Numbered from the stretch's first letter, positions 53,623 to 63,021 are shown. The stretch: DNA of 64,000 nt from Roseomonas alba (GCF_019430885.1 NZ_JAHYBZ010000001.1:124001-188000), one strand, 5' to 3'. Notes: a model not told the origin generated them from the sequence alone. Made by a program: numbers and translations.

Positions 53623-55143
53623 GTGGACAGCGCGATGCGAGAAGGCCCGGCCTGGATGGAGGACGGGCGGCGGTTGCCGCGCTCGGCCGTCGTCGATCTC
53701 GGTTCCAATTCCGTGCGCCTCGTCGTCTTCGAGGGGCGCGGGCGCAATCCGCAGGCCATCTTCAACGAGAAGGCGGTGCTCGGCCTCGGACGCGGCCTGG
53801 TCTCCACCGGCCTGCTGAACGAGGACGCGGTGGAGCAGGCGCTGACGGTGATGGTGCGCTACCACACTGTCGCCCGCGCCATGGGCGCGGAGCCGGTCGA
53901 GGTGCTGGCCACCGCCGCGGTGCGTGATGCGACCAACGGGCCGAGCTTCGTCGCGCGGCTGCGCGAGCGCCTGCCGGACCTCATCATCCGCGTGCTGACC
54001 GGGGAAGAGGAGGGGCTGCTCTCCGCCGACGGCGTGCTGCTGGGCTTCCCTGACGCCGATGGCGTGCTCGGCGATATCGGCGGCGGGTCGCTGGAGCTGG
54101 TGGAACTGGCGCATGGCCGCGCCGGGCGGGTAATGAGCCTGCCGCTCGGCGCCATACGCCTCGCCGAGCGCGCGAACAATGAGATCGCACGCGGCCGCGC
54201 CATGGCGACCGAGGAATTCAACCGCGTGCCTTGGCTGCCCGAGGCGCAGGGGCGCGACCTCTATCTCGTCGGCGGCGCCTGGCGTGCGCTCGCGCGCATG
54301 CACATCGCGCAGACGGCCTATCCGCTGTCGATCGTGCACCATTACGTGCTGTCGCGGGAGGAAGCGCGCGACCTGGCCGGCGTGGTGATGGCCGCGACGC
54401 GCCGCACGCTCGACCGCATGCCCGGCGCGCCGACCAAGCGCGTGCAGGACCTGCCCTGGGCGGCGATGGTGATGCGGCGCCTGCTGCGGGCCTCCGGCGC
54501 GCGGCGCGTCGTGTTCAGCGCGAACGGGCTGCGCGAGGGTTGGTATGCGCGGCACCTCGAATCCGAGGAACGTCAGCGCGATCCGCTGATCGCCGCGGCA
54601 CGCGACCTGGCCGACCGCTTCGGCCGCGACCCGCGCCTGCTGCCGGCCCTCGCGCAATGGACGGCCGGACTGTTCGAGCGCGAGTCGACCGGCGATGCCG
54701 CGCTGCGCGTCGCCGCCTGCTGGGTCAGCGACGTGGGCAGCCACGACCATCCGGACTACCGCGCCGAGCACGCCTATTTCCGCATTCTGCGGCAGCCTGG
54801 CGTGGGGCTGGACCACCATGCGCGCGCCTTCCTCGCGCTGGCCATCGCGCTGCGCTACGAGGCGCTGCCGGATGCCGCCTTCCTCCAGGCGGCGCGCGTG
54901 CTGCTGGATGTCGCAGCGGTAAGGCGGGCGGAGATCCTCGGCGCTGCGCTGCGGCTCGCCTACACGCTGTCGGGCGGCACGCCCGAATTGCTCGCCGGAA
55001 CCGCGCTGGAGCGCGAGGGGGGGCGGCTCGTGCTGCGCCTCGTCGAAGGCAGCGGCGTCTTCGCCGGCGAGAGCGTGATGCGCCGGGTCGAGGCGCTGGG
55101 CGCGGTGCTGGGGCTGGAAGCGGCGGTCGAGGTCGCCGCATGA
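53623..55143 (+). CDS. ppx: Exopolyphosphatase
   Basis: 506 residues. Ppx/GppA fold: phosphate-1 loop VVDLGSNSVRLVVFE, VLATAAVRDATN, TGEEEGLLSADG and DIGGGSLELVEL. A C-terminal HD-like helical domain follows (DVGSHDHPDYRAEHAYF). It releases phosphate from polyphosphate ends or hydrolyses pppGpp. Start GTG 53623, with ATG 53635 also possible. The stop overlaps the next, broken gene (ATGA). Confidence 0.94.
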   Translation: MDSAMREGPAWMEDGRRLPRSAVVDLGSNSVRLVVFEGRGRNPQAIFNEKAVLGLGRGLVSTGLLNEDAVEQALTVMVRYHTVARAMGAEPVEVLATAAVRDATNGPSFVARLRERLPDLIIRVLTGEEEGLLSADGVLLGFPDADGVLGDIGGGSLELVELAHGRAGRVMSLPLGAIRLAERANNEIARGRAMATEEFNRVPWLPEAQGRDLYLVGGAWRALARMHIAQTAYPLSIVHHYVLSREEARDLAGVVMAATRRTLDRMPGAPTKRVQDLPWAAMVMRRLLRASGARRVVFSANGLREGWYARHLESEERQRDPLIAAARDLADRFGRDPRLLPALAQWTAGLFERESTGDAALRVAACWVSDVGSHDHPDYRAEHAYFRILRQPGVGLDHHARAFLALAIALRYEALPDAAFLQAARVLLDVAAVRRAEILGAALRLAYTLSGGTPELLAGTALEREGGRLVLRLVEGSGVFAGESVMRRVEALGAVLGLEAAVEVAA

Positions 55144-55705
55144 GCGACGCCCCGCCCTCCGCAGGGGCGGGGCCGGACGGCATCACCATCCCCCACCACA
55201 CGCCGCGGTCGGACTTTGTCGCCATGCTGGCGGCGGTTCAACGGCGGCCCTGACGGCGCCGCATCGCCGCAGCCGTCGTCATTCTCGCGATCATGGTGGT
55301 GGTCGCCTGGTTCAGTGCGGGATCGCTGCAGGGTCTGCGTGGCTTCGCCACGGCGGTCGCCGCGGGTGAGATGACATGGTGGTCTTGCCCCGCCATCATC
55401 GTGCCGGTGCTGCTGCCCTTCGCCGTGCATCACATTCTGGCGATGGTCGCGGGCCTCTTCTTCAGCCGGACCGCCCTCTCGCGCGAACCGATCGCGGTGA
55501 CGCTCGATCCGGCGGAGATCACCGTCTCGGTCACCGGCTTCAGCTCCCGCATTGCCTGGGACCGCATCGAACGGGTCATTGAGACGTCCCGGCATCTGTT
55601 CCTGGTACTGGCTGCGCGGCAGGCCGTTGTGCTCCCCCGCCGCGCCGTCGCCACTGGCAGGCCGCGCGCGGCTTGGCACGACGCATCATTCCCCCCGCCG
55701 CCTGA
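55140..55705 (+). pseudogene. YcxB-like membrane protein gene broken by in-frame TGA and a frameshift
   Basis: Reading from ATG 55140 gives 37 residues (MSDAPPSAGAGPD..., ...FVAMLAAVQRRP), then TGA at 55251-55253. The same frame continues without break as RRRIAAAVVILAIMVVVAWF, a second hydrophobic segment and a YcxB-like C-terminal domain (AEITVSVTGFSSRIAWDRIERVIETSRHLFLVL in parts, VVLPRRAVA). Near 55647 a one-base loss is needed to continue as HWQAARGLARRIIPPAA and stop at 55703-55705. TGA in place of TGG would explain the first lesion. Alternatively, sequencing error. Confidence 0.6.
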
Positions 55706-55883
55706 AGACGCTCGGGGTGCCGGGTGCTCATACCGTGGGCGCCGGCTGCCCTGCGCGCGGACAGGGCGCGATCCGGATGGCGCGGAGGATCGACGCGATG
55801 GGCTGGGCGCGCCCGAAGCGTTGTCTATGATCCAGCCCGCGCGCTACGCGCCCATGTCGAGAACACGAAGGATCCGCAGTTCC
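55706..55883. other. Spacer before the M20 operon
   Basis: 178 bases with no gene. It must hold the promoter for the peptidase operon unless that reads through from ppx. Confidence 0.35.
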
Positions 55884-57164
55884 ATGTCTGATGCCGAAGC
55901 CCTGTCCCGTATTGCCGCCGCGATCGACGCGGGCTTCGACAAGGAAGTGGAGTTCCTGCAGGAACTGGTGCGATTCCCCTCCCTACGCGGGCGTGAGGCG
56001 CCCTTGCAGGACTGGTTCGCGCGCCAGATGGCCGAGCGCGGTTATGCGGTCGACCGCTTTTCCATCGCCGACGTGCCCGAGCATCCCAAGATGGCACCGA
56101 TGGTCGATGCCGATCCGGCGGCCTCCATCCAGGTCGTGGCCGCCCATCGTCCAAAGAACCCGACGGGCCGCAGCCTGATCCTGCAGGGCCATATCGACGT
56201 GGTGCCGGAAGGCCCGCACGAGATGTGGACCTACCCGCCCTATTCCGCGACCATCCGCGACGGCTGGATGTATGGCCGCGGCGCGCATGACATGAAGTCG
56301 GGCGTGGCCTGCATGGTCTTCGCCATGGATGCGATCCGCGCGGCGGGCTTCGAGCCGGCGGCGGATGTGTACATCGAGACGGTGACGGAGGAGGAGAGCA
56401 CCGGCAATGGCGCGCTCGCCGCCCTGCTGCGCGGCTATCGCGCCGAGGCCGCGCTGGTGCCGGAGCCGACCGGCCACACCATCACCCGCACCCAGACCGG
56501 CACCATCTGGTTCCGCCTGCGCGTGCGGGGCGTGCCCGTGCATGTCGCCGTCGCGCAGGACGGCACCAACGCGATCATGTCGGCCTATGCGCTGATCAAC
56601 GCCCTGTACGCGCACACCAAGGTGCTGAACGCGGAAGCCAAGGCCAGCCCCTGGTATGCGGACATCAAGGACCCCATCAAGTTCAACCCGGGCATCATCC
56701 GCGGCGGCGACTGGGCGTCCTCGACCCCCGCCTGGTGCGAGGTGGATTGCCGCATCGGCCTGATCCCCGGCATGACGCCGGAGGAAGCGATGGCCCGCAT
56801 CGAATCCTGCGTGAAGACCGCGGCGCAGGGCGACGCCTTCATGGCGAACAACCCGCCCGAGATCATCTGGACTGGGTTCCAGACCGATCCCTACGTGCTG
56901 GAACCGGGCAGCGAGGCGGAGAAGGTGCTCGCCGCCGCGCATGCCTCGGTGCATGGGGGCGAAATGCCGGAGCGGCGCACCACGGCGGTGAATGACGCGC
57001 GCTACTACGGGCTCTATTTCGGTTTCCCGGGACTCTGTTACGGTCCCAAGGGGGAAGTTGCGCACGGCTTCGATGAACGCACTTCCATCGAGGATCTCCG
57101 GTCATGCACGAAGACCATCGCAACCTTCATCACCGAATGGTGCGGGCTGCGCCCGAGGGCCTGA
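55884..57164 (+). CDS. M20-family metallopeptidase (ArgE/DapE/acetylornithine deacetylase type)
   Basis: 426 residues. A binuclear zinc hydrolase: first metal/catalytic segment LILQGHIDVVPEGP, second YGRGAHDMKSGVACM with the bridging Asp, then the general-base glutamates in VTEEESTGNGA. The lid domain spans about 200-310; the final metal His is in GEVAHGFDE. Such enzymes remove acyl groups from amino acids or cleave dipeptides in the cytoplasm. Start 55884 follows AAGGATCCGCAG. Operon with a Bug receptor and an M28 peptidase. Confidence 0.9.
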   Translation: MSDAEALSRIAAAIDAGFDKEVEFLQELVRFPSLRGREAPLQDWFARQMAERGYAVDRFSIADVPEHPKMAPMVDADPAASIQVVAAHRPKNPTGRSLILQGHIDVVPEGPHEMWTYPPYSATIRDGWMYGRGAHDMKSGVACMVFAMDAIRAAGFEPAADVYIETVTEEESTGNGALAALLRGYRAEAALVPEPTGHTITRTQTGTIWFRLRVRGVPVHVAVAQDGTNAIMSAYALINALYAHTKVLNAEAKASPWYADIKDPIKFNPGIIRGGDWASSTPAWCEVDCRIGLIPGMTPEEAMARIESCVKTAAQGDAFMANNPPEIIWTGFQTDPYVLEPGSEAEKVLAAAHASVHGGEMPERRTTAVNDARYYGLYFGFPGLCYGPKGEVAHGFDERTSIEDLRSCTKTIATFITEWCGLRPRA

Positions 57165-58120
57165 CGCGGCGCGCGCTGCTGGGCGCGGCGGGGGCTGCCC
57201 TCGCCGCGCCGGCACTGGCGCAGACGGACTGGCCGACGCGGTCCATACGCCTGATCGTGCCCTTCGCGCCGGGCGGGTCCTCCGACGTGCTGGCGCGGCT
57301 GATCCAGCCGGGCCTCGGCGCCGCACTCGGGCAGCCTATCGTGGTCGAGAACCGCTCGGGCGCCGGCTCCATGCTCGGTACCGAGGCGGTCGCGCGCGCG
57401 CCGGCCGATGGCTACACGCTGCTGCTCGCGGACCTGCCCTACACCATCGTGCCGGCGCTTCAGGCACGCATGCCCTATGACGTCGAGAAGGACCTGGTGC
57501 CCGTCGCCATGGTTGGCGTCGCACCGCTGCTGATCTTCGGGCATCCGTCCCTGCCGGTGCGGAACGCGGCGGAATTCGCCGCGCTCGCCAAGGCGCAGCC
57601 GGGGCATTTCACCTATGGCTCAGGCGGCGTCGGTGCTGCCTCCCACATGATGGGCGAGCTGTTCCAGGCGGTCACCGGCACGCAGTTGACGCATGTGCCC
57701 TATCGTGGCGGCGGCCCGGCCATCCAGGACCTCGCGGCGGGCAACATCAACACGGTGTTCGTCACCGTGGCCTCGGCCGCGCCGCAGCTTTCCTCCGGGC
57801 AGATCCGCGGCCTCGGCGTCATGGCGGCGGAACGTATGCGCAGCCATCCCGACATCCCGACCTTCCGCGAACAGGGCATCGACCTGATCGCCGAGCATTG
57901 GTGGGGGCTGCTGGCCCCCGCCGGCACGCCGGTGCCGGTGATCGATAAGATTGCCGCGGCCATGCCGGCCGTGCTCGCCGCACCCGACATGACCCCGCGG
58001 CTGGAGGCCCTGGCGGTGATCGCCCGGCCCGACGGCCCCGCTGCCTTCGGGCAGCGCATCCGGGAGGACCTGGTGCGCTATCGCGACATCGCGCGGTCGC
58101 GGGGCATCACCGCGCAGTGA
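57137..58120 (+). CDS. Bug-family tripartite tricarboxylate transporter receptor
   Basis: 327 residues from ATG 57137, starting inside the M20 gene's last codons. A Tat/Sec-like leader TRRALLGAAGAALAAPALA|Q precedes DWPTRSIRLIVPFAPGGSSDVLARL, the Bug hallmark. Further family segments are VVENRSGAGSMLGTEAVA, THVPYRGGGPAIQDLAAG and the late AEHWWGLLAPAGTP. TTT receptors bind carboxylates or amino-acid-like compounds; no TctA/TctB permease genes adjoin. ATG 57104 is an alternative start. Its stop overlaps the M28 start (GTGA). Confidence 0.9.
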   Translation: MVRAAPEGLTRRALLGAAGAALAAPALAQTDWPTRSIRLIVPFAPGGSSDVLARLIQPGLGAALGQPIVVENRSGAGSMLGTEAVARAPADGYTLLLADLPYTIVPALQARMPYDVEKDLVPVAMVGVAPLLIFGHPSLPVRNAAEFAALAKAQPGHFTYGSGGVGAASHMMGELFQAVTGTQLTHVPYRGGGPAIQDLAAGNINTVFVTVASAAPQLSSGQIRGLGVMAAERMRSHPDIPTFREQGIDLIAEHWWGLLAPAGTPVPVIDKIAAAMPAVLAAPDMTPRLEALAVIARPDGPAAFGQRIREDLVRYRDIARSRGITAQ

Positions 58121-59364
58121 CGCTCGCGGATTTCCTCGATCGCATCGCCGCCGACGATGGGATCGCCGCGGATTTCGCGGCGATCTGCGACACCGGCGGC
58201 CGCCTGCAGGGCACGGCCAGCGCGGAGCGTGGCTTCGTGCTGATGGAGGAGCGCCTTGCCATGCTCGGCGCCGTCCGAAAGGAGCCGGTGGCCTATGCCG
58301 GCTGGCACTGTCGCGACGCGCGGTTGATCGATGTCGCGACAGGCCGCGACCTCGCCTGCGCGCCGCTGCTGGGGGCAGCGAGCACGCCGGCGGAGGGCCT
58401 GGTGCTCGACAGCATGGATTGCGGACGCGGCGTGCCGGGGGATTTCTCCGGCGCCGCCGGGCGCGCGGTGCTGGCGCGGCATGAGTATCCCTTCTCCGCC
58501 GGGACGGTGCATCGGCGGGTGAAGCTGGCGGCAGCGCAGGAGGCCGGGGCGGCAGCCTTCCTGATCGTGCAGCCGGAACCCGGCATCGGGCCGGTCTCCG
58601 GCTCCTCGGGCCGCGCGGGCGGGGTGGGGATTCCCGCCATGGGCATCTCGGCCGAAGCGGGCGCGCTGCTCGCCGAGGGGCGCAAGGTGCGGGTGACGCT
58701 GCTGGGCGAGGATCATCCGGCCACGACGCCGACGCTGGTGCTCGACCTGCCGGGGCGCGGCGAGCAGCGCGTCGTGCTCTCCGCCCATCTGGACGGCCAT
58801 CCGCTGGGGGAGAGCGCCATCGACAACGCGACGGGCCTCGCTGCCGCACTGTGCCTGGCGCGTGCGGCGGCGCCGGTCGTCGCCGGCTGCGCGCGGGGGC
58901 TGACGGTCTGCATCTTCGGTGCCGAGGAATGGGCGCTGGCCGGGTCCAAGGCTTGGCTCGCGCAGCTTGCCCCATCGCGCAGGGCGGCGATGGCGGTGAA
59001 CATCAACCTCGATTCGATTGCCGGCGGCCCCTCGCTGACGGCGCTGACCAGCGGCTTCGCGATGCTCGGCCCCTTCATGCAGGACGCGGCTGCGAAGATC
59101 GGGCGGACGCTGCGCACGCATCAGCCGCTGATGACCAATTCAGACCACGCGAACTTTGCCGCCTGCGGCATTCCCGCGGCGCGGCTGATCGCCGGCTTCG
59201 ACGAGCCGGGCAGTGCGTTGCGCTACCTGCTGACCGCTGCCGATCGGCGCGCCATCGTGCCGATGGATCAGTTGCGGACGGCGACGGTTACGGCCGGGGC
59301 CATGCTGTGGGAAGCGCTGAACGCGCCGGACGAGGTGATGCAGCGCCTGCGGGCCGCGTCGTAG
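58117..59364 (+). CDS. M28-family metallopeptidase with PA-like insert
   Basis: 415 residues from GTG 58117. A PA-like region at about 100-200 (LLGAASTPAEGLVLDS..., AAFLIVQPEPG) is followed by the M28 catalytic domain: SAHLDGHPLGESAIDNATG (His, bridging Asp), FGAEEWALAGSKAW (general base Glu), NINLDSIAGG and the last His in TNSDHANFAA. No signal peptide, so a cytoplasmic aminopeptidase or amidase. Third gene of the M20-Bug-M28 operon. Confidence 0.87.
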   Translation: MTLADFLDRIAADDGIAADFAAICDTGGRLQGTASAERGFVLMEERLAMLGAVRKEPVAYAGWHCRDARLIDVATGRDLACAPLLGAASTPAEGLVLDSMDCGRGVPGDFSGAAGRAVLARHEYPFSAGTVHRRVKLAAAQEAGAAAFLIVQPEPGIGPVSGSSGRAGGVGIPAMGISAEAGALLAEGRKVRVTLLGEDHPATTPTLVLDLPGRGEQRVVLSAHLDGHPLGESAIDNATGLAAALCLARAAAPVVAGCARGLTVCIFGAEEWALAGSKAWLAQLAPSRRAAMAVNINLDSIAGGPSLTALTSGFAMLGPFMQDAAAKIGRTLRTHQPLMTNSDHANFAACGIPAARLIAGFDEPGSALRYLLTAADRRAIVPMDQLRTATVTAGAMLWEALNAPDEVMQRLRAAS

Positions 59365-59394
59365 CCCGGGGGCAGCAAGGGCCGCGCGGTCGGA

Positions 59395-59470
59395 CAGCGG
59401 CGCGACCGGAGGGGCTCTGCCCCTCCGGCCCTCGGACGAAAGCAGACGCCCAGCCAGCAACGCCCCCTTC
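59395..59470. repeat. Composite palindromic intergenic repeat, copy E (short)
   Basis: A perfect stem CCGGAGGGGC / GCCCCTCCGG with TCT loop near 59408-59430, 45 bases after the M28 stop. Only the first module of the family is kept. Confidence 0.55.
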
Positions 59471-59530
59471 CGCACCGCGTCCGACAGTGATCTGCTGGTG
59501 CGAACGACGATCCATCGGGGGAAGCGCGGC

Positions 59531-61240
59531 TTGTACGACTTCATCATCGTCGGCGGGGGTTCCGCCGGCTCGGTTCTGGCGCATCGGCTGTCGACACCCG
59601 GCGCCAACAAGGTCCTGCTCTGCGAGGCCGGCCCCGACACGCCACCAGGCCAGGAGCCGGCGACCATCCTCGATACCTATCCCGGCACGGCCTATTTCGA
59701 TCCGCGTTTCCACTGGACCGAGCTGAAGGTCCGCACCCAGGTCGTCTCCCACAACAACCCGCAGGCCGACCGTCCGCCGCTGCGGAAATACGAACAGGCG
59801 CGGGTGCTGGGCGGCGGGTCTTCGATCAACGGCCAGATGGCCAATCGCGGCGCGCCGCACGACTACGACGAATGGGAACAGCGCGGCGCCGCCGGGTGGA
59901 ACTGGGACGCCGTGCTGCCCTACTTCAAGAAGGTCGAGCGCGACCTCGATTTCGACAATGAATGGCATGGGCAGCAGGGCCGCATCCCGGTCCGCCGCGT
60001 GCCGGAATCGCAGTGGCCGGAGCATTCCCGCGCGGCGGCCGAGGCCTTCCGCCAGGCCGGCTACAAGACTCTCGCCGACCAGAACGGCGCCTTCGAGGAC
60101 GGCTATTTCCCGGTGACCGTGAACGTGACCGAGACCTCGCGCGTCTCGGCCGCGATCGGCTACCTGGATGCGGAGACGCGCAAGCGGCCGAACCTCACCA
60201 TGTCCACCGAGACGCAGGTGATGGGCCTGATCTTCGAGGGCACGCGCTGCGTTGGCATCCGCGCGCTGGTGAAGGGCCAGGAACAGGAATTCCGCGGTCG
60301 GGAGATCATTCTCTGCACCGGCGCGATTCATTCGCCGGCGCATCTGATGCGGGCGGGGATCGGGCCGGCGGCGCACCTGAAGGACCTCGGCATCGAGGTC
60401 CGCGCCGACCTGCCCGGGGTGGGGCAGGGGCTGATGGACCATCCGGCGATCTCGCTGTCCTGCTTCATCAAGCCCCAGGCACGGCTGAACCGCACCCCCC
60501 TGCGGCGGCACATCAATGTCGGGCTGCGCTTCTCCTCGGGTATCGAGGGAGCGCCGGCCGGCGACATGTTCATGGCGGCGGCCAGCAAATCCGCCTGGCA
60601 TGCGGTGGGCGAGCAGATCGGCTCCATGCTGACCTGGGTGAACAAGACCTACTCGCAGCGCGGCCAGGTGCGGCTGCTGTCCACCGATTGGCGCCAGCAT
60701 CCGGATGTCGAGTTCAACCTGCTGTCCGACCGGCGTGACCTCGAACGTCTGATGATCGGATTCAAGCTGGCGGCGGCGCTCAATCTCAGCGCGCCGCTCG
60801 CCGCTGTTTCGACGGATCCCTTCCCGGCCTTCTATTCCGACCGCGTGCGGAGGATCGGCGTGGTCAATCCGCGCAACCGCTTCCTCACCTCGCTCATCGC
60901 GAAAATCCTCGATGGGCCGGCCGTGCTGCGGCGCGCGATCATCGACCGCTACGTCGTCGAGGGCTTCACCTTCCGCCAGGTGATGGAGGATGACGAGGCG
61001 TTGGAGGAGTTCATCCGCAAGGGCACGATCGGCGTCTGGCATGCGTCCTGTTCCTGCCGCATGGGGGCGGAAGGCGACCCGATGGCGGTGGTGGACAATG
61101 CGGGCCGGGTGCGCGGCGTGGCCGGGCTGCGGGTGGTCGATGCCTCGGTCTTCCCCGTGGTGCCGTCCGCCAACACCAATTTCCCGACCCTGATGACGGC
61201 GGAGAAAATGGCCGACGCCATCCTCGCTGGACCCGGCTAA
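59531..61240 (+). CDS. GMC-family FAD oxidoreductase (choline-dehydrogenase-like)
   Basis: 569 residues. The FAD motif is YDFIIVGGGSAGSVLAHRLS at the start. GMC signature 1 is ARVLGGGSSINGQMANRG and signature 2 lies around LCTGAIHSPAHLMRAGIGP. The catalytic His is in GVWHASCSCRMG and the C-terminal His/Asn partner in VPSANTNFPTLMTAEKMAD. These enzymes oxidise alcohols such as choline. The start TTG 59531 has GGGGGAAG seven bases upstream; GTG 59498 is the alternative. The substrate is unknown. Confidence 0.9.
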   Translation: MYDFIIVGGGSAGSVLAHRLSTPGANKVLLCEAGPDTPPGQEPATILDTYPGTAYFDPRFHWTELKVRTQVVSHNNPQADRPPLRKYEQARVLGGGSSINGQMANRGAPHDYDEWEQRGAAGWNWDAVLPYFKKVERDLDFDNEWHGQQGRIPVRRVPESQWPEHSRAAAEAFRQAGYKTLADQNGAFEDGYFPVTVNVTETSRVSAAIGYLDAETRKRPNLTMSTETQVMGLIFEGTRCVGIRALVKGQEQEFRGREIILCTGAIHSPAHLMRAGIGPAAHLKDLGIEVRADLPGVGQGLMDHPAISLSCFIKPQARLNRTPLRRHINVGLRFSSGIEGAPAGDMFMAAASKSAWHAVGEQIGSMLTWVNKTYSQRGQVRLLSTDWRQHPDVEFNLLSDRRDLERLMIGFKLAAALNLSAPLAAVSTDPFPAFYSDRVRRIGVVNPRNRFLTSLIAKILDGPAVLRRAIIDRYVVEGFTFRQVMEDDEALEEFIRKGTIGVWHASCSCRMGAEGDPMAVVDNAGRVRGVAGLRVVDASVFPVVPSANTNFPTLMTAEKMADAILAGPG

Positions 61241-61361
61241 GGCGCCGCCGGGGCGCGCCGCGCAGACAGCGCTTGGCGGCCGGCGCCGGGCACGGGCATG
61301 CTTCCTGCGGGACGTCCGCAACGAAGGCGGCCCGTGCTTCTGAATCTGGGAGAAATCATTG

Positions 61362-62393
61362 ATGACAAGCATTCGTGCCCGCGTCGCGGGCCTGGCTGCG
61401 GCCGCGGTCATGGCCGTGGCCGGGCAGGCTTCGGCCCAGACCGCTGGCCCTGACACGGTCGGCGCGATCCGCGCCCGTGGGCAGCTCATCTGCGGCGTGG
61501 CGATCAACTCCGCAGGCTTCGCTCTGCCGGACAGCCGGGGCGAGATGCGCGGCCTCGATGCCGATACCTGCCGGGCGGTCGCCGCGGCGATCTTCGGTGA
61601 TGCGACGAAGGTGCGCTTCCTGCCGAACACGACGGTGCAGCGCTTCCCCATGCTGCAATCCGGCGAGATCGACATGCTCGCGCGCAATACGACCTGGACC
61701 ATGGCGCGCGAGACGCAGCTCGGCCTCGCTTTCGCCGGCATCAATTTCTACGACGGCCAGGGCTTCATGGTGCGCAAGACCTCCGGCGTGACCTCGGCCC
61801 GGCAGCTCGATGGCGCGACGGTCTGCGTGCAGCCAGGCACGACGACCGAACTGAACCTGACCGACTACTTCCGCACCAACAACATGCGCTTCACCCCGGT
61901 GGTGATCGAGAATGTCGAGGAGATCCGCTCGGCCTTCATCTCCGGTCGCTGCGACGCCTATACCAACGACGCCTCCTCGCTCGCCTCCTTCCGCGCGACC
62001 CAGCAGAACCCGGACGACTTCCTGCTGTTGCCGGAGCTGATCTCCAAGGAGCCGCTGGGGCCCGTGGTGCGCAAGGGCGACTGGCGCTTCTTCGACATCG
62101 TCCGCTGGACGCTGTTCGCGCAGATCGCGGCCGAGGAACTCGGCGTGACCAGCGCGAATGTCGAGGAACTGGCGCGCACCAGCACCAACCCCGACATCCA
62201 GCGGCTGCTGGGGCGCACGGGCGATCTCGGCCAGTCGATGGGCGTGGCGAACGACTGGGTGGTGAAGATCATCCGCCAGGTTGGGAACTACGGCGAGATG
62301 TACGAGCGCAACATTACCCCGATCGGCATTCCGCGCGGCGTGAACCGGCTGTGGCGTGACGGCGGGCAGCAATACGCGCCGCCGATCCGCTGA
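61362..62393 (+). CDS. Amino-acid ABC transporter substrate-binding protein, AapJ/BztA type
   Basis: 343 residues, signal peptide (MTSIRARVAGLAAAAVMAVAGQASA|Q). Family-3 binding protein features: IRARGQLICGVAINSAGFALPD, RGLDADTCRAVAAAIFGD, LQSGEIDMLARNTTWTM and VENVEEIRSAFISGRCDAYTNDASS (in part). The LISKEPLGPVVRKGD segment is typical of general L-amino-acid receptors. Permease and ATPase genes are not adjacent. ATG 61362 with GGGAGA upstream is preferred over TTG 61359. Confidence 0.9.
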   Translation: MTSIRARVAGLAAAAVMAVAGQASAQTAGPDTVGAIRARGQLICGVAINSAGFALPDSRGEMRGLDADTCRAVAAAIFGDATKVRFLPNTTVQRFPMLQSGEIDMLARNTTWTMARETQLGLAFAGINFYDGQGFMVRKTSGVTSARQLDGATVCVQPGTTTELNLTDYFRTNNMRFTPVVIENVEEIRSAFISGRCDAYTNDASSLASFRATQQNPDDFLLLPELISKEPLGPVVRKGDWRFFDIVRWTLFAQIAAEELGVTSANVEELARTSTNPDIQRLLGRTGDLGQSMGVANDWVVKIIRQVGNYGEMYERNITPIGIPRGVNRLWRDGGQQYAPPIR

Positions 62394-62400
62394 GGCGGCG

Positions 62401-62662
62401 GATGGAACCGGAGAGAGGCTTTGCCCCTCTCCGGACCTTGGCGGCAGTGCCGCCAAGCCCACCAAACGCCGCAAGGCCTTTGGAAACCGTCACTTGGCGC
62501 CGGGCGCCAGGAGCAGGCTCAATGCCGAGACCCGCACCTGCGCACGAAGCGCGCTGGGGGACAGTATGGCCGTCGTGCAGGGCACCAACTGTCCGGCGGT
62601 CCAGGCCATCTATGGCCTGGTGGGGAGAGGCTTGGAGAGGGGTGGCGCCCCTCTCGAATCGC
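62401..62662. repeat. Composite palindromic intergenic repeat, copy F (long)
   Basis: Modules in order: GGAGAGAGGCTTTGCCCCTCTCC near 62410, TTGGCGGCAGTGCCGCCAA near 62439, AAGGCCTTTGGAAACCGTCACTTGGCGCC near 62473 (in part), CCAGGCCATCTATGGCCTGG near 62602, and GAGAGGGGTGGCGCCCCTCTC near 62635. Several align with the inverse complement of 41240-41480 and 22216-22245. Confidence 0.65.
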
Positions 62663-62664
62663 CA

Positions 62665-63021
62665 TCAGCCCGGCGGCGGCGCCACAGGAATGGCGGCGCG
62701 ATACGGCTCGATCCGATAGGTATCCTGCTTGAGGATCGCGATGCGCCCCGTCGCCCCATAGCGGGTCGACCCGTCCGCCGCGCGGCCAACCGTATAGCGC
62801 CAGGCGCCGACCTGTCCGTCCGAGGCGAGCTTGCGCGCGATGCGCTCGGCTTCCGGCCCGCTGCCCATGGCGGCAAGTTCGGCCGGGGTCAGGCCGATGA
62901 TGACCTCGTCGCGCTGGGAGACGACGCGGAACAGCAGGATCGCCGGTTCCTGCGCCGCGACGGGCAGGGCGAGGGCGAGCGCCGGCAGAGCCAGGGCGAG
63001 GCGACGGGTGACGGGCGACAT
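62665..63021 (-). CDS. Small secreted protein, unknown
   Basis: 118 residues with a signal peptide (MSPVTRRLALALPALALALPVAA|Q). The mature domain reads FRVVSQRDEVIIGLTPAEL, RIARKLASDGQVGAWRYTVGRAADG and ends with a proline tail. No family was recognised. GGAGAAA precedes the ATG. Located just downstream of the rpoH terminator on the same strand. Confidence 0.65.
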   Translation of the reverse strand: MSPVTRRLALALPALALALPVAAQEPAILLFRVVSQRDEVIIGLTPAELAAMGSGPEAERIARKLASDGQVGAWRYTVGRAADGSTRYGATGRIAILKQDTYRIEPYRAAIPVAPPPG

